30,000 bases of DNA, from positions 1 through 30,000 of the forward strand of contig JAUCBJ010000451.1 of assembly GCA_032718475.1 (NCBI GenBank), in the 5' to 3' direction. Below the pieces are notes generated by a model, which made no database searches, was not told the origin of the DNA, and was given only the letters and a program-made list of their open reading frames with translations. Source of the stretch: Nemertoderma westbladi (lineage: Eukaryota > Xenacoelomorpha > Nemertodermatida > Nemertodermatidae). The position numbers were made by a program, and so were the translations under genes. Below are positions 1-11,800 of this stretch, one piece after another (the first letter of the stretch is position 1; every line of letters begins with the position of its first letter).

Positions 1-1712
1 CCTAAAGGAATGCCTGTTCACTACCATGGGTGATCTTCCACAGTAAACCCTTCCACTCTGTTTCCTAAAGGAATGCCTGTTCACGACCATGGGCGATCTT
101 CAACTGTAAACCCTTCCACTCTGTTTCCAAAAGGAATGCGTGTTCAACACCATGGGTGATCTTCCACTGTAAACCCTTCCACTCTGTTTCCTAAAGGAAT
201 GCCTGTTCACGACCATGGGTGATTTTCCACTGGAAACCCTTCCACTCTGTTTCCTAAAGGAATGCCTGTTCACGACCATGGGTGATCTTCCACTGGAAAC
301 CCTTTCACTCTGTTGTTTCCCAAAGGAATGCCTATTCACCACCATGGGTGATCTTCCACAGTAAACCCTTCCACTCTGTTTCTTAAAGGAATGCCTGTTC
401 ACCACCATGGGTGATCTTCCACAGTAAATCCTTCCACTCTGTATCCTAAAAGAATGCCTGTTTACCACCATGGGTGATCTTCCGCAGTAAACCCTTCCAC
501 TCTGTTTCTTAAAGGAATGCCTGTTCACCACCATGGGTGATCTTCCACAGTAAATCCTTCCACTCTGTATCCTAAAGGAATGCCTGTTCACCACCATGGG
601 TGATCTTCCACAGTAAACCCTTCCACTGTTTCCTAAAGGAATGCCTGTTCACGACCATGGGTGATCTTCCACAGTAAACCCCTCCACTGTTTCCTAAAGG
701 AATGCCTGTTCACTACCATGGGTGATCTTCCACAGTAAACCCTTCCACTCTGTTTCCTAAAGGAATGCCTGTTCACGACCATGGGCGATCTTCAACTGTA
801 AACCCTTCCACTCTGTTTCCAAAAGGAATGCGTGTTCAACACCATGGGTGATCTTCCACTGTAAACCCTTCCACTCTGTTTCCTAAAGGAATGCCTGTTC
901 ACGACCATGGGTGATTTTCCACTGGAAACCCTTCCACTCTGTTTCCTAAAGGAATGCCTGTTCACGACCATGGGTGATCTTCCACTGGAAACCCTTTCAC
1001 TCTGTTGTTTCCCAAAGGAATGCCTATTCACCACCATGGGTGATCTTCCACAGTAAACCCTTCCACTCTGTTTCTTAAAGGAATGCCTGTTCACCACCAT
1101 GGGTGATCTTCCACAGTAAATCCTTCCACTCTGTATCCTAAAAGAATGCCTGTTTACCACCATGGGTGATCTTCCGCAGTAAACCCTTCCACTCTGTTTC
1201 TTAAAGGAATGCCTGTTCACCACCATGGGTGATCTTCCACAGTAAATCCTTCCACTCTGTATCCTAAAGGAATGCCTGTTCACCACCATGGGTGATCTTC
1301 CACAGTAAACCCTTCCACTCTGTTTCCTAAAGGAATGCCTGTTCACCACCATGGGGTGATCTTCCACAGTAAACCCTTCCACTCTGTTTCCTAAAGGAAT
1401 GCCTGTTCACCACCATGGGTGATCTTCCACAGTAAACCCGTTCCACATTGTTTCCCAAAGGAATGCCTGTTCACCACCATGGGTGATTTTCCACAGTAAA
1501 CCACTCTGTTTCCTAAAGGAATGCCTGTTCACTACCATGGGGTGATCTTCCACAGTAAACCCTTCCACTCGGTTTCTTAAGGAATGTCTGTTCACCACCA
1601 CCATGGGTGAACTTCAATATTAAACCCTTCCACTCTGTTTTCCAAAGGAATGTCTTTTCACCACCATGGATGGTCTTTCACACTTAACCATTCAACTCTG
1701 CTTCCCAGAGGA
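1..1712. repeat. 63-bp tandem repeat array (about 27 units) with 692-bp higher-order period
   Basis: Direct reading shows a head-to-tail repeat of about 63 bp. Each unit carries the landmarks CCTAAAGGAATGCCTGTTCA and CCATGGGTGATCTTCCA. The unit length is divisible by three, so the minus strand stays open for long stretches with a 21-residue period (MVVNRHSF...). I treat this as a by-product of the period, not as a gene. Positions 1 to about 615 recur almost exactly at 693 to about 1307 (for example, the rare AAAAGGAATGCGTGTTCAAC variant at 129 and again at 821). This shows a recent segmental duplication of eleven units. Units degrade after about 1600. The array lies downstream of the WDR35 stop, outside the coding region, and continues past the left edge. 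Confidence 0.95.
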
Positions 1713-1718
1713 ATACCT

Positions 1719-1746
1719 GGGGGGTGGGGGGGGGGGGGGGGGGGGG
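1719..1746. repeat. Homopolymer G tract (G6 T G21)
   Basis: A run of six G, one T and 21 G sits directly at the right end of the 63-bp array. The length could be affected by sequencing or assembly error. It has the same layout as the C-run at 28811-28839 (C10 A C18), but no shared flanking sequence was seen. Confidence 0.9.
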
Positions 1747-1980
1747 TAATACAGTGTCTCTGACATTAGGGGACTGTATTTCCAGCTGTGGGAGACATAT
1801 GATGGTTCCTGAGCTGGACTTTGGGGAAAATTAGCTTCTTGATATTATACTTCCATGTATATATGTATAATAACGAAGTGCTGCGTGAAGGGTAGCGAAG
1901 TGCTCTCAGGGTTGGCTCCCGTAACATATAAAATATAAATAGATTCCAGTTTCTTGTCTCACCTCACACAAAACGATTAG

Positions 1981-1986
1981 TTTATT
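1981..1986 (-). promoter_or_regulatory. Candidate polyadenylation signal of WDR35
   Basis: On the minus strand these bases read AATAAA, 258 bp beyond the WDR35 stop codon. No other canonical signal was noticed in 1987-2243. This would give a 3' UTR of roughly 280 nt. The rest of 1747-2243 shows no other recognisable feature. The call is an inference from position and hexamer only. Confidence 0.45.
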
Positions 1987-2243
1987 GATCGCTTAACATG
2001 TAGTTATTAATCTGATTTAGTTATAAATAACTGTAAACCAATAAAACTAACCTACAAAATGGTTTATAATTTACATTGACAAACCTCAATAGATTTTAAG
2101 AGAATACTTTACTTTGTCAAACAGAACACGTGTCATATACATACTATTTAGCCTATTATATACAAATTATTATGAAACAATGGAATTATATACAAAAAAT
2201 AAATACAGACGTAAACTAATATTAATTGCAAAAAGCCGCCAAT

Positions 2244-2801
2244 TCAGACAGTGTTGTGACACAATGGACAGTTGGAGACACGAGCAATATCGTGCTCATG
2301 GGCGCGGTGCTTACAGTTTGAGCACATCCAGAACTGGTGCTCGAAGATGGGACGTCCGCTTACGATACACCTCGGGAACTGGGCACCGCACCCAGGACAC
2401 TGCCCGAGGTAGTCGGGCAGCAACGAGCCGCACTCGTAACACTCGACTTCCCTACTCCGGTTCGCATCCTGCGCTTTCTGCTTCCCGAATATCGACAGCG
2501 CTAGCTCCTCGTACTGAACGCGCGCTTCCGTTGGTATCGACTCCAACGTCTCCAGCTTCGTAAAGGCTCGCGAGGATATCCCGAAGCTCTTGTTTGATGC
2601 CGCGGTGAGAGCGATCAGGGAGTAGATGTCCGCGGGGTCGAGGATGTCCTCATAGTCTTGCAACGCCATCGCAGACTTCATCGCAGACTCCATCAACCCG
2701 TTGTGGAACTGTCGCTGTGATAGAACGTAGTAGTGGAAGGCTTCAGCGCCGCGCCACGCGTTGTCTATCAGTTTGTGGTCGCCTCCGACACTGCCAGACA
2801 T
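2244..2801 (-). CDS. WDR35: WDR35 exon 5 (residues 982-1166, stop)
   Basis: 558 bp with the last solenoid helices and the C-terminal zinc region. [20 protein letters not shown] and [19 protein letters not shown] are family hallmarks. Nine cysteines follow: residues 1102, 1105, 1116, 1119, 1126, 1141, 1144, 1159 and 1162, arranged as CYEC, CPGC, C, CSNC and CPLC, ending CHNTV. The last two CxxC pairs match the vertebrate tail (CSVCKH...CPLCH). The first two pairs form an extra zinc-ribbon-like module that vertebrate WDR35, as I recall it, has lost. Acceptor TCTAACAG before ATGTCTGG; the internal ATG is not a start. Confidence 0.95.
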   Translation of the reverse strand: MSGSVGGDHKLIDNAWRGAEAFHYYVLSQRQFHNGLMESAMKSAMALQDYEDILDPADIYSLIALTAASNKSFGISSRAFTKLETLESIPTEARVQYEELALSIFGKQKAQDANRSREVECYECGSLLPDYLGQCPGCGAQFPRCIVSGRPIFEHQFWMCSNCKHRAHEHDIARVSNCPLCHNTV

Positions 2802-5800
2802 CTGTTAGAAACAAACAAAAAACACGATTATATTCAGTAAGTAGTAGTTACGGATTATTTGACTGATCTATTATTATGGAAACAATAAATCCCATAGCCC
2901 ATAACAATGTGTACGAGATGTGTGTAAACGCTATGCCAACAACTGACAGCCAACTACAACAAATAATGAAACTGTAACCTGACCAATTGAGACTCTTGCT
3001 TATTGTTTTGGTTATCATAGCCTTCCTAATAATATAGCCTCTTAATAGACTTATAATGTCGATAATGACTCATAGACATAGACTTTCTGCCTGTTTATTT
3101 GCAAAAGCATGGAATTTCGACACATGCTTTTTCTCTCTCTGTAGCATGGAGTCGAATGGAGTTGTTAATACCTCATTCGGCCTTCCTGAGAAATCAAGAA
3201 CTATATAGCATTTAAGAACTGTATATGTAGCTTTTGCAATTCTTCACTACAGTGGGGGAAGCGTGGGAACCAATAATGGAATCTTCTTTGTCTACAGTAT
3301 GCTCACCCATTAATACTATTTTTAGATTGATTTATGGGCATATTAAATTCCTGACAAAAATACAATAAATTATTAGTTTTTCAATACAATGCTCGCTTAA
3401 TGTTGCCAATATGACAACATCACTAACAGCATCGCTAACAGATTCCGGACGGATGGATATTTTAAATTATCATTTTAAAGAAATAAATTGAATAACAACT
3501 ATTTATTTTACAAAGAGAAAGTAACATTTTTTGTCTGACTTTATAGTAAAACTCGAGGACACTTTTTGTATCCTTAAAATAGTAACAATTATTTATTGCG
3601 TGGTAAAAAAGTAGGACTTTTTTCACTATGCTCGAGATATTTTATTTACCTAGCGTAGCATGGTCAATAGATATTTTAGAGCATAGTGAGAAATGTCCTA
3701 CGATTATTTCCTATGGTGTTTTTTGAGTGTAAAAACATCCAGATCAACAATAATTTACAATAAAAAAGTAATTTCGATATTATTTTATTATTATACAGTA
3801 TTATATTACTTAAATACAATGCAATTTTTTTTTCGAAAAAATGTTCTAGAACAAAAAATATTTGTTCTAGGACATTATTTTTTTAAAAATTAATAGCTAA
3901 CATGTTCTAGAACACTTTCAAAAGAAAATTTAGTGGGGGGTGTACGTCTACCATGGTTGCCATAGTAGTACCCAGACTTCAATGTCCGCATTTACGGACA
4001 ATAAAGTAATTATCCAATGAATCTTCAAAAAATGCGAATAAACAAAGCAAAAGCAATTATTATTTATTATTATTTATTATATGGGATAAAAAGTAGAACT
4101 TTTTTTCACTATTCTCGGGGCATTTATTTACGGAGCGTTGCGTTAGTGAGGTTAATAAAACATCGAGGGAATATTGAAACAAAAATGTTCTACGTTTTTT
4201 TCTCATGTAATACGTAATTTTCTTCTTAAATTGGTCCTATTTTTGTTGCTTACTGTATGTAATTCTTCAATAAAACATACAGCGATATAGTGATACAAAA
4301 TAAATTGAACTTTAGTATTTTACTATATTGCTCCCATAGTTACTCTCCTGATGTTGCCTTACTCGATGTTAAATAATTTAGTGTTCACGAATATGTATTA
4401 CGTAACTAGAGAGCTGCTTAACTACATATACCAATATTGGATATTGAGTTCAGTTTTGGAGTTCGCCTGTAGACACTAAAGTTGCAATAACTTTTGAGTG
4501 TCTGCATGGATTTTGCTCAAATTAGTTGCAAATCTTTTATACTTCGATATTCCTTCAACACATGTAATAAAATTTAAGAAATTCCACCAAAAATATTTTA
4601 CGCCGGGAAAAAAGTAAAGTCAATGCAATCCTATGGGTTACTTTTTTCCCTAGAGAAAGAAAGTGAAACCTTTTCCCCCGATTTTGGGGTAAATTCGAGC
4701 GAAAAATTAACAATTTAAGAATAAAAATATTTATCCAATCAACGATCTAGAAGTTTATTCTGTTGATTTCTCATTATTTATCCTAGACCCGTAATTACGA
4801 TGCTAATTATTAATATATTTAGCATTAAAATGTTTAGTTGAAGGATACTTTACTCCAGTAGCTAGTTTAATCAAATTTTTGGTTTGATTATTTGATTAAT
4901 GTTCTGGAATATCACTTCGCTCAGAAAGTATATCCAGTATATAGTAGCTAGTAATGTTTAATTATACAATGGTGAAAAGTTGACCTCAAATTTGTGATAA
5001 CTTTGCTAAGTTTAACTAATAATTAATTCAAAATGGAATGTTTTAAAGAAAACTACATCTTTTAAAAAGTATTTTTTTGACCGACTTTATAACCCGCATT
5101 TCATCGAAGTAGTAAAAGCATTTTTTCCTCGGCCTCGAAAAAAATATGCTTTAACTATTCCTCCGTATAAACTTATATCTTATTTAACTTACCGGTTCGT
5201 TTACATCATCGCTCGCTCAACATTCTGGTCTGGTAATTATGATTTTAGTAATACGTTCCCCCACCTACCTGTACATCCTCGTCCAACAACCCCTGCAAGG
5301 CTGCCGTTGTCTCCGACACCATCCCGGTCTCCCGCTTCTGTTTGTACCTCGCCGTGTTCCGCACGGCACACAGATGGTTCTCCACCAACAACGCCGCCAG
5401 CACGAAGATCTTCTTTATGCGAACCGGTTTACTCTTCCGCTTCGCTTCCTCGTTTCCGATCTCGAACAAGAGTTTCGCCGCCGAAAGGTGATTATTCGCC
5501 TTGCGGTACAACTCGATCGCGTCTAGACGTTTATTGCTGGCGAGTAGAGAGTTAGCGTATTTGGAGAGGAGAGAGTCGATGTCCTTGAACTGGTAGGAGC
5601 GTGCGAGTTCCACAGCCTGGTGCCAACTGTTGAGTCGCACACAGCAGTCGATGGCTTCCTTAACCTTTCCGCCCTTGAGGTAGGCGCTAACAGCGGGGTC
5701 ACAGAGCCCCACCACCTCCAACATCCCCCCAATCTGCTCCAACTTGCGGTCGTTCTCATTGAGTTGGTCGACTAGTTTCTCCAGCCCTCTGTAGTCTTCC

Positions 5801-8800
5801 ATGGCGTAGAGACTCTCTGCTAGCCGCTCCTGGTTGTGGCCCTGCTGGTAGTAAGTCACCGAGTTGCCCCACTTCTGCCGGTCCGCGTAGTACTCGCCTA
5901 TGGAGTTCCACGCGAGCGCCAGTTCCGCGTCGTTGCCCCCATCCGTTCCGCTCTGCAGCAGTTGGACGACTCGGAACCAGTCGCCCAACTTGCGACGGAG
6001 TTCCACGGCGAGATCCCGTCTGTCCATTGCGAGAAACTCTCGTTCCGCATCCTCGAACCTCGCGAAGTACGCGTAAACCTCCGCCCTCTTCATTTGTTCG
6101 TCTCGCAGATGGTCCAACTTCCGACAGAACTGGATCCCCATGTAATCCTGACACTTAACAAATGCCAGTTCCGCAATCTGTAATAAATGAATGTACAAAT
6201 ACAATAGGAAGTCAAATCACACGTTTTAGACATTACTGTTATTGGAAACTCGCCATATGGTCTGTATTCTGCATCGTCTTGAAAGTAAACCTGCTGACAC
6301 TAAACATTTTATTATAATATCGTTACTAGCTGGCCGTGAAGAAACCGCCTGGTCAACCAAGGTCAACTAAAACTAAACTCATTACATCTCTTCGCTGCCT
6401 GGACAAGTTTCGTTTAATTCCAGTCGAGATTTATCGAGTTTCAGTTTCGGCCAATCAGAGCATCCCATTCGTAGACCACTCGCCCCTCGGGGCTACAAAT
6501 TTGCGAGTGCGAGTGAGTGACCTTACATTTGGTCTATTTATATATGGGCAAAAATTAGGAAAATCGTTACAGCCGTTTTAAATTTGATCACTCACTCACT
6601 CAGTCATTGTCAACACAAGATCGAAGGCACCCTGGACACAGCACAGAATTCGGAAGTCCCGAGAGGATCTCACTAAGGAGCAGAAAGAGTCCCGACTCAA
6701 ACAGACTACAGCGGCCAAGAATGCAGTTAAGGCTGCATCTAGGTCCCTGAACAGGCAGTACTCTGCTAATCTACAGGAGCTAATAAACCAACAGGTTGAT
6801 GCCATCAACGATGCCGACGACAGCAGGCAATCATCCCAGGCATGGAAATCGATCAACTCTGCTTACTGGGCGGAAAAGCCAGCCAACCACCAAGGTTAAG
6901 GCTGAATCACCAGCCGATCGCCTCAATGGTTGGAAGGCCCACTTTGAAAAGCTCCTCAAAAATGACAGGGTATTGCCTGATAACTCTATAGAAGTAAAAG
7001 TGTCTGAGTCTGTACTCCCAGATAATCCCATTTGGTAAACTACTAATAATGGGAAACCGAGACCGATCTTGATTCAATTCAACAATGTTGATGAGAGTAA
7101 CAACTAGTGTTGAGAACTGAAGCAATTTTGACTAATTTCAGTTACAGTTACAGTTGTTTCAGTATTCAAAGTTTTGCATTTCAGTTACAGTTACAGTTTC
7201 AGTATTACAAAGTGTAACATTTCAGTTACAGTTACAGTTTCAGTATTATATAATTGAGCATTTCAGTTTCAGTTACAGGTTTGATCGCGATAAAATTTCA
7301 GTTACAGTTTCAGTTATATAGACTTGACTACTATCAAGGTTCCAAACTATAATAATAAATAAAAATACAATGTTTTAAAAATGATACCCATGTCGACCAC
7401 TGTTATTAATTTATTAAACTATTACAATACTGTTTCAAGTGCTCATTCATCTTAATTTTGTGGTTGATAACTGAATCGATTTTTAATAATTTCAGTTCAT
7501 GTTACAGTTATAGTATTCAAAATTCCTAATTACAGTTTCAGTTACAGTTACAGTATTCACAATTCGCAATTACAGTTACAGTTAGTTACAGTATCAAAAA
7601 AACATCAAAATCATTCAGTTACAGTTGCAGTTACAGTATAATTACAGTTCTCAACACTAGAACAACACCGTACTCCGTAAAGGAAAACTGCTAAAGATTT
7701 CCGATCTGATCGAAAAATATTCATCAAACCTGATCAAACGAAATCTAAACGAGTATAATTTTGTCTTTAGTTTCGTAATTATTATTATGCTCTACTGGTT
7801 TTCAAGGTCGCTGATCAATGGCCTCATATCTGACTCCATTGCGACACCCACCCTGTGGAATGGCAAACCAGGGTGTGGTATTTGCCCCGAGAGCTGACTC
7901 GGCAAAAAAGCACCCCCCAACCCCCACTATGGATTACATTAGCAATGAGGAGGTCCGGCCACTAGAGGCCAGTGGAATTACCGGACATAATCGGCCTCAC
8001 AGGCGTCAGTTAACTCCTGACCGGCTGCCTGTCTCACCCCCTACTGGAGAGAGAGCAGCCAACAATTCTTTGAGTCCCTTTCCTGATGACCTTTCTGGCC
8101 CAAACCCTGGGTCACCAGGAAGGCCAGATTGTGATGGGGAGAGGGATTCTGGAGTTGGAGGTTACTCTCATGTTCCACCCCGACCAACAAAGCCATTGGT
8201 GAATCTGAGGCAAGTCACAAGACTAGCCTCAGTAAACACCCTAACACTCGGGTCCCCAATGCGACAAGGTGAGCTGACTGCCTTGGCAGATAAGCTTTCT
8301 CTTAGCGCAGTGGGTTTTCAAGAGCACCGAATGCAGACTGGACAGACTGATGAGGTTCTGATTAAGGACATGGGGGCGGTTGGCGACTCGCCCTTGCGTC
8401 AGCAGATGATAGTGGCAATGGTGGAATTGGTCTATTGATGAATCCAACTGCACATGCAGCATTGGACAAAATAGACCAAATCTCTAACCGCATCATCCGT
8501 TGCCACTTCTCATGTTCTGGAAGATTGGCTAAGAAGTTTCCTAAGGTGGTTCTGATTGTGTGCTACTCTCCAACTAGTGTTGCCCCTGTAGAGGAGGTGG
8601 AAAATTTCTACCACAATCTACAAGCAGCTACTGATGGAGTGGATCAGCATGCATTCTTAACATTCCTGGGAGACTTTAATGCAAGTCTGCATCAATCACC
8701 TACATCGCCCTGGGTCTATAGCAATAGTGTTAACCGAAATTCTGTCCATCTTCAGGATTTTATCTCTGGAAATGGATTGTTTTCGGCTGGAACCCAGTTC

Positions 8801-11800
8801 AAGAAGCGAACTGGAAAGCTATGGACTCATAGTGGACCCAGTGGTCACAAGTCCCAGATAGACCATATTCTGTTTCGTAGGAAATACAGGAGCTCTATAC
8901 AAGACTGTAATGCATTTACACTTCGACCCTTCTCCAGTGATCACCGCCTTATTGTGGCCAAGGTAAGACTTAGTCTGCGTGCTAGCAGAACAACGAAATC
9001 TGCCTTGCCGCGGCATGACTGGTCCTCTCTGTTGCAACAGCCAAGTGTGAGATCCAGCTTCACACTACAGCTGAGCAACAGGTATGAGGCTCTTGCCTCT
9101 GAGGCGGCAGATAACTGTGAGGGCTATACTGCCTTTACAGAAGCAGTTAAGTTAGCAGCTGCAGAAACAGTTCCTGTATACCCTCGAAACAGGAAAAGGG
9201 CCCCCTGGACTGACAACAAAATTCAGAAGTGCCGAAATGACCTTCATAAGGCGCAGAAAGAGTCCCGGCTCAAACAGACTACAGCAGCCAAGAATGCAGT
9301 TAAGGCTGCATCTAGGTCCCTGAACAGGCAGTACTCTGCTAATCTACAGGAGCTAATAAACCAACAGGTTGATGCCATCAATGATGCTGACGACAGCAGG
9401 CAATCATCCCAGGCATGGAAATCGATCAATCTGCTTACTGGGCGGAAAAGCCAACCAACCACCAAGGTTAAGGCTGAATCACCAGCCGATCGCCTCAATG
9501 GTTGGAAAGCCCACTTTGCAAAGCTCCTCAATAATGACAGGGTATTGCCTGATAACTTTATAGAAGTAACAGTGTCTGAGTCTGTACTCCCAGATATTCC
9601 CATTGGCGATATCTCCTTTGCAGAAGTGAAGGCTGCTGCAAAGAGCATTAAGACCAATCGTGCCAGTGGAGTAGATGGTGTTCCCCCTGAGGTCTTTAAA
9701 ATACCTGAGTGTTTAAAGCTCATCTATCCCATCATAGTAGACATGTACCGTACAACAAGAGTCCCACAAGAAATGAAAACAAATAAGTTGGTGCCAGTTC
9801 CCAAGAAGGGCAACCTAACACTCTATGGTTCTTTTCGGGGAATCTCATTGATCTCGATTGCTGCAAAGCTATACAATAGGATTCTATTAAATCGCATCAG
9901 GGATCCCATTGAGAGACTGCTCCGTGGAAATCAGAATGGGTTCCGTAAAGGTCGTGGGACCATGGAGCCCATTTTGGCACTTAGAAGGATAATTGAAGAG
10001 TTATCAAAAAAGAAAGACAGGCATCTGGCTGTTATCTTTGTTGACTTCTTCAAGGCATTTGATTCAGTCTCTCGCTCACGTATGTTCAGCATACTTTCAT
10101 TATATGGGATTCCTGATGAAATTATTGCAGCAATCAGATCAGTATATGATGGTTCGACAACATTTGTGTCTACTGTTGACGGTGACACAGAACCATTTCA
10201 AGTGTTATGGGGCGTCCTCCAAGAAGACACACTTGCACCATTCTTGTTCATTATTGTGGTTGACTATGTTCTACGCATGTCCTTAGATCATTATAATGAT
10301 GATGGGGTGATGATAACTCCACCTACTGGCTCCAGAAGTCGAGGAATTCCTGCCAAGTACCTAACTGATCTAGACTTTGCTGATGACTTAGGAGTACTCT
10401 CAGAATCATTAGAGGGAGCCCAACGGCTCCTCAGCTCATTAGAACATGCTGCTTCTAGTGTTGGTCTTTTTATTAACTCCAGAAAGACCAAAATTCTGAC
10501 AGTTAACTTTGAAAGTCCTCAGCAAGTCTCTGATCGGATGAGCATAAGCTCAAAGAATGGTATGCTTGAGCATGTGGACGACTTCTGTTACCTGGGATCA
10601 TGGATCCGGAAGTCAGGTGAGGACCTTCGAATACGTAAGGGAAAGGCATGGGCAGCCTTGAATAGGCTTTCCAGGATTTGGAAGTCACCTAGAATTAATC
10701 GGAAACTTAAGGTCCGATTATTTAGAGCAGCAGTAGTTCCAGTACTCCTCTACGGGAGTCCATGCTGGGCTCTAACTGCTGAGGACACCAAATCTCTGGA
10801 TGGCACATTCACAAGAATGCTACGCCGGGTACATTGTGTCAAGTACAATGCACACATCTCCAACCAGACACTATATAACATTGGAGGTGTCTCATTGGTT
10901 CCCCCAAGCTTGAAACTAGAACAAAATCGCCTCCGCTTTGCAGGACATTGCTTTCGCCGTGAGGACCAGCCAGTGCATAATCTTGTACTTTGGCAGCCTC
11001 ATGGAGTGAATAAGCATGGTGGACAGCCCATGACTTTCTTGAGACGCATCTTAAAGGACACTGGCCTTAAAGATGCGGATGATCTAGCAAATGTCATGGG
11101 TGATAGGGAGTTGTGGCGGTGCAATTTTGTTGACAAGCCGGCACAGCATTCTTAAAAATGCAGCTGCAATGCAGCATGCCGATCCTAGTAGTAGTAGTTA
11201 ACTCACCTGTTTGTCCCATTTTTTGCCCCTTTGCTTTATTCACCTGTTTGTACCATTTTCTGCCCCTTTACTCACCTGTTTGTACCATTTTTTGCCACTT
11301 TGCTTTACTCACCTGTTTGTACCATTTTCTGCCCCTTTGCTTTACTCACCTGTTTCTACCATTTTTTGCCCCTTTGCTTTACTCACCTGTTTGTACCATT
11401 TTCTGCCCCTTTACTCACCTTTCAATACCCTAATGGAACCAAAGCACAACTGGATTACATCCTTATAAACAAAAAGTGGAGAAATAGCATGATCAACTGC
11501 GAGGCATACAGCTCGTTCAACCTAATTGGTTCGGACCACAGAATTGTGACTGCAGAGATCAGACTCAGTTTGAGAGCCAGCAAACCCAGGACAAGCAAGC
11601 AAATCAACTATGACTGGGAGAAACTCAGAACTGACAATGCTGTAAAGGATGCTTATACAGTAGAAGTTCAAAACCGCTTTGAAGCACTTCAGTCAATGGA
11701 TGAAGACCAATCCACCGATTCAATATACCAGAATATAATAACAGCCCACAAGGAATCAGCTAAGAGGCATATATATCCCCCAGAAACCTAAACGAAAACA

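Larger units (their letters stand above)
2802..5268. other. Intron 4, AT-rich, no gene
   Basis: 2.5-kb intron between exons 4 and 5 (acceptor TTTCTAACAG on the minus strand at 2802-2811). It holds two small fold-backs (3601-3711, 4081-4205), a cluster of TTCTAGAA palindromes (3841-3912) and one arm of a dispersed repeat (4399-4725), listed separately. At 5113-5158 there is an imperfect inverted repeat around AAAGCATTTTTT and AAAAAATATGCTTT. 2812-3600 and 4726-5110 show nothing else that I can support. Confidence 0.7.

Noticed and set aside
100-1604. Minus-strand frames with a 21-residue repeat (MVVNRHSF...)
   Set aside because: The 63-bp repeat period creates the open frame. Units contain frame-changing indels and no start, splice or domain evidence.
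2114-2563. 149-codon plus-strand frame
   Set aside because: It overlaps WDR35 exon 5 on the opposite strand, is arginine- and serine-rich, and resembles no protein; it is a shadow of the GC-rich exon.
3950-3980. RFX X-box-like sequence (GGTTGCCATAGTAG)
   Set aside because: Only one half-site matches, and it lies in intron 4, far from the promoter.
5307-6183. Several open frames on both strands over exon 4
   Set aside because: Only the frame encoding the IFT121 solenoid has family similarity and fits the splice sites; the others are by-products of GC-rich coding DNA.
8435-8440. Stop/start overlap between two LINE 1 frames as a designed re-initiation
   Set aside because: The second frame is open well before 8435 and encodes endonuclease sequence there, so a simple one-base frameshift upstream explains it.
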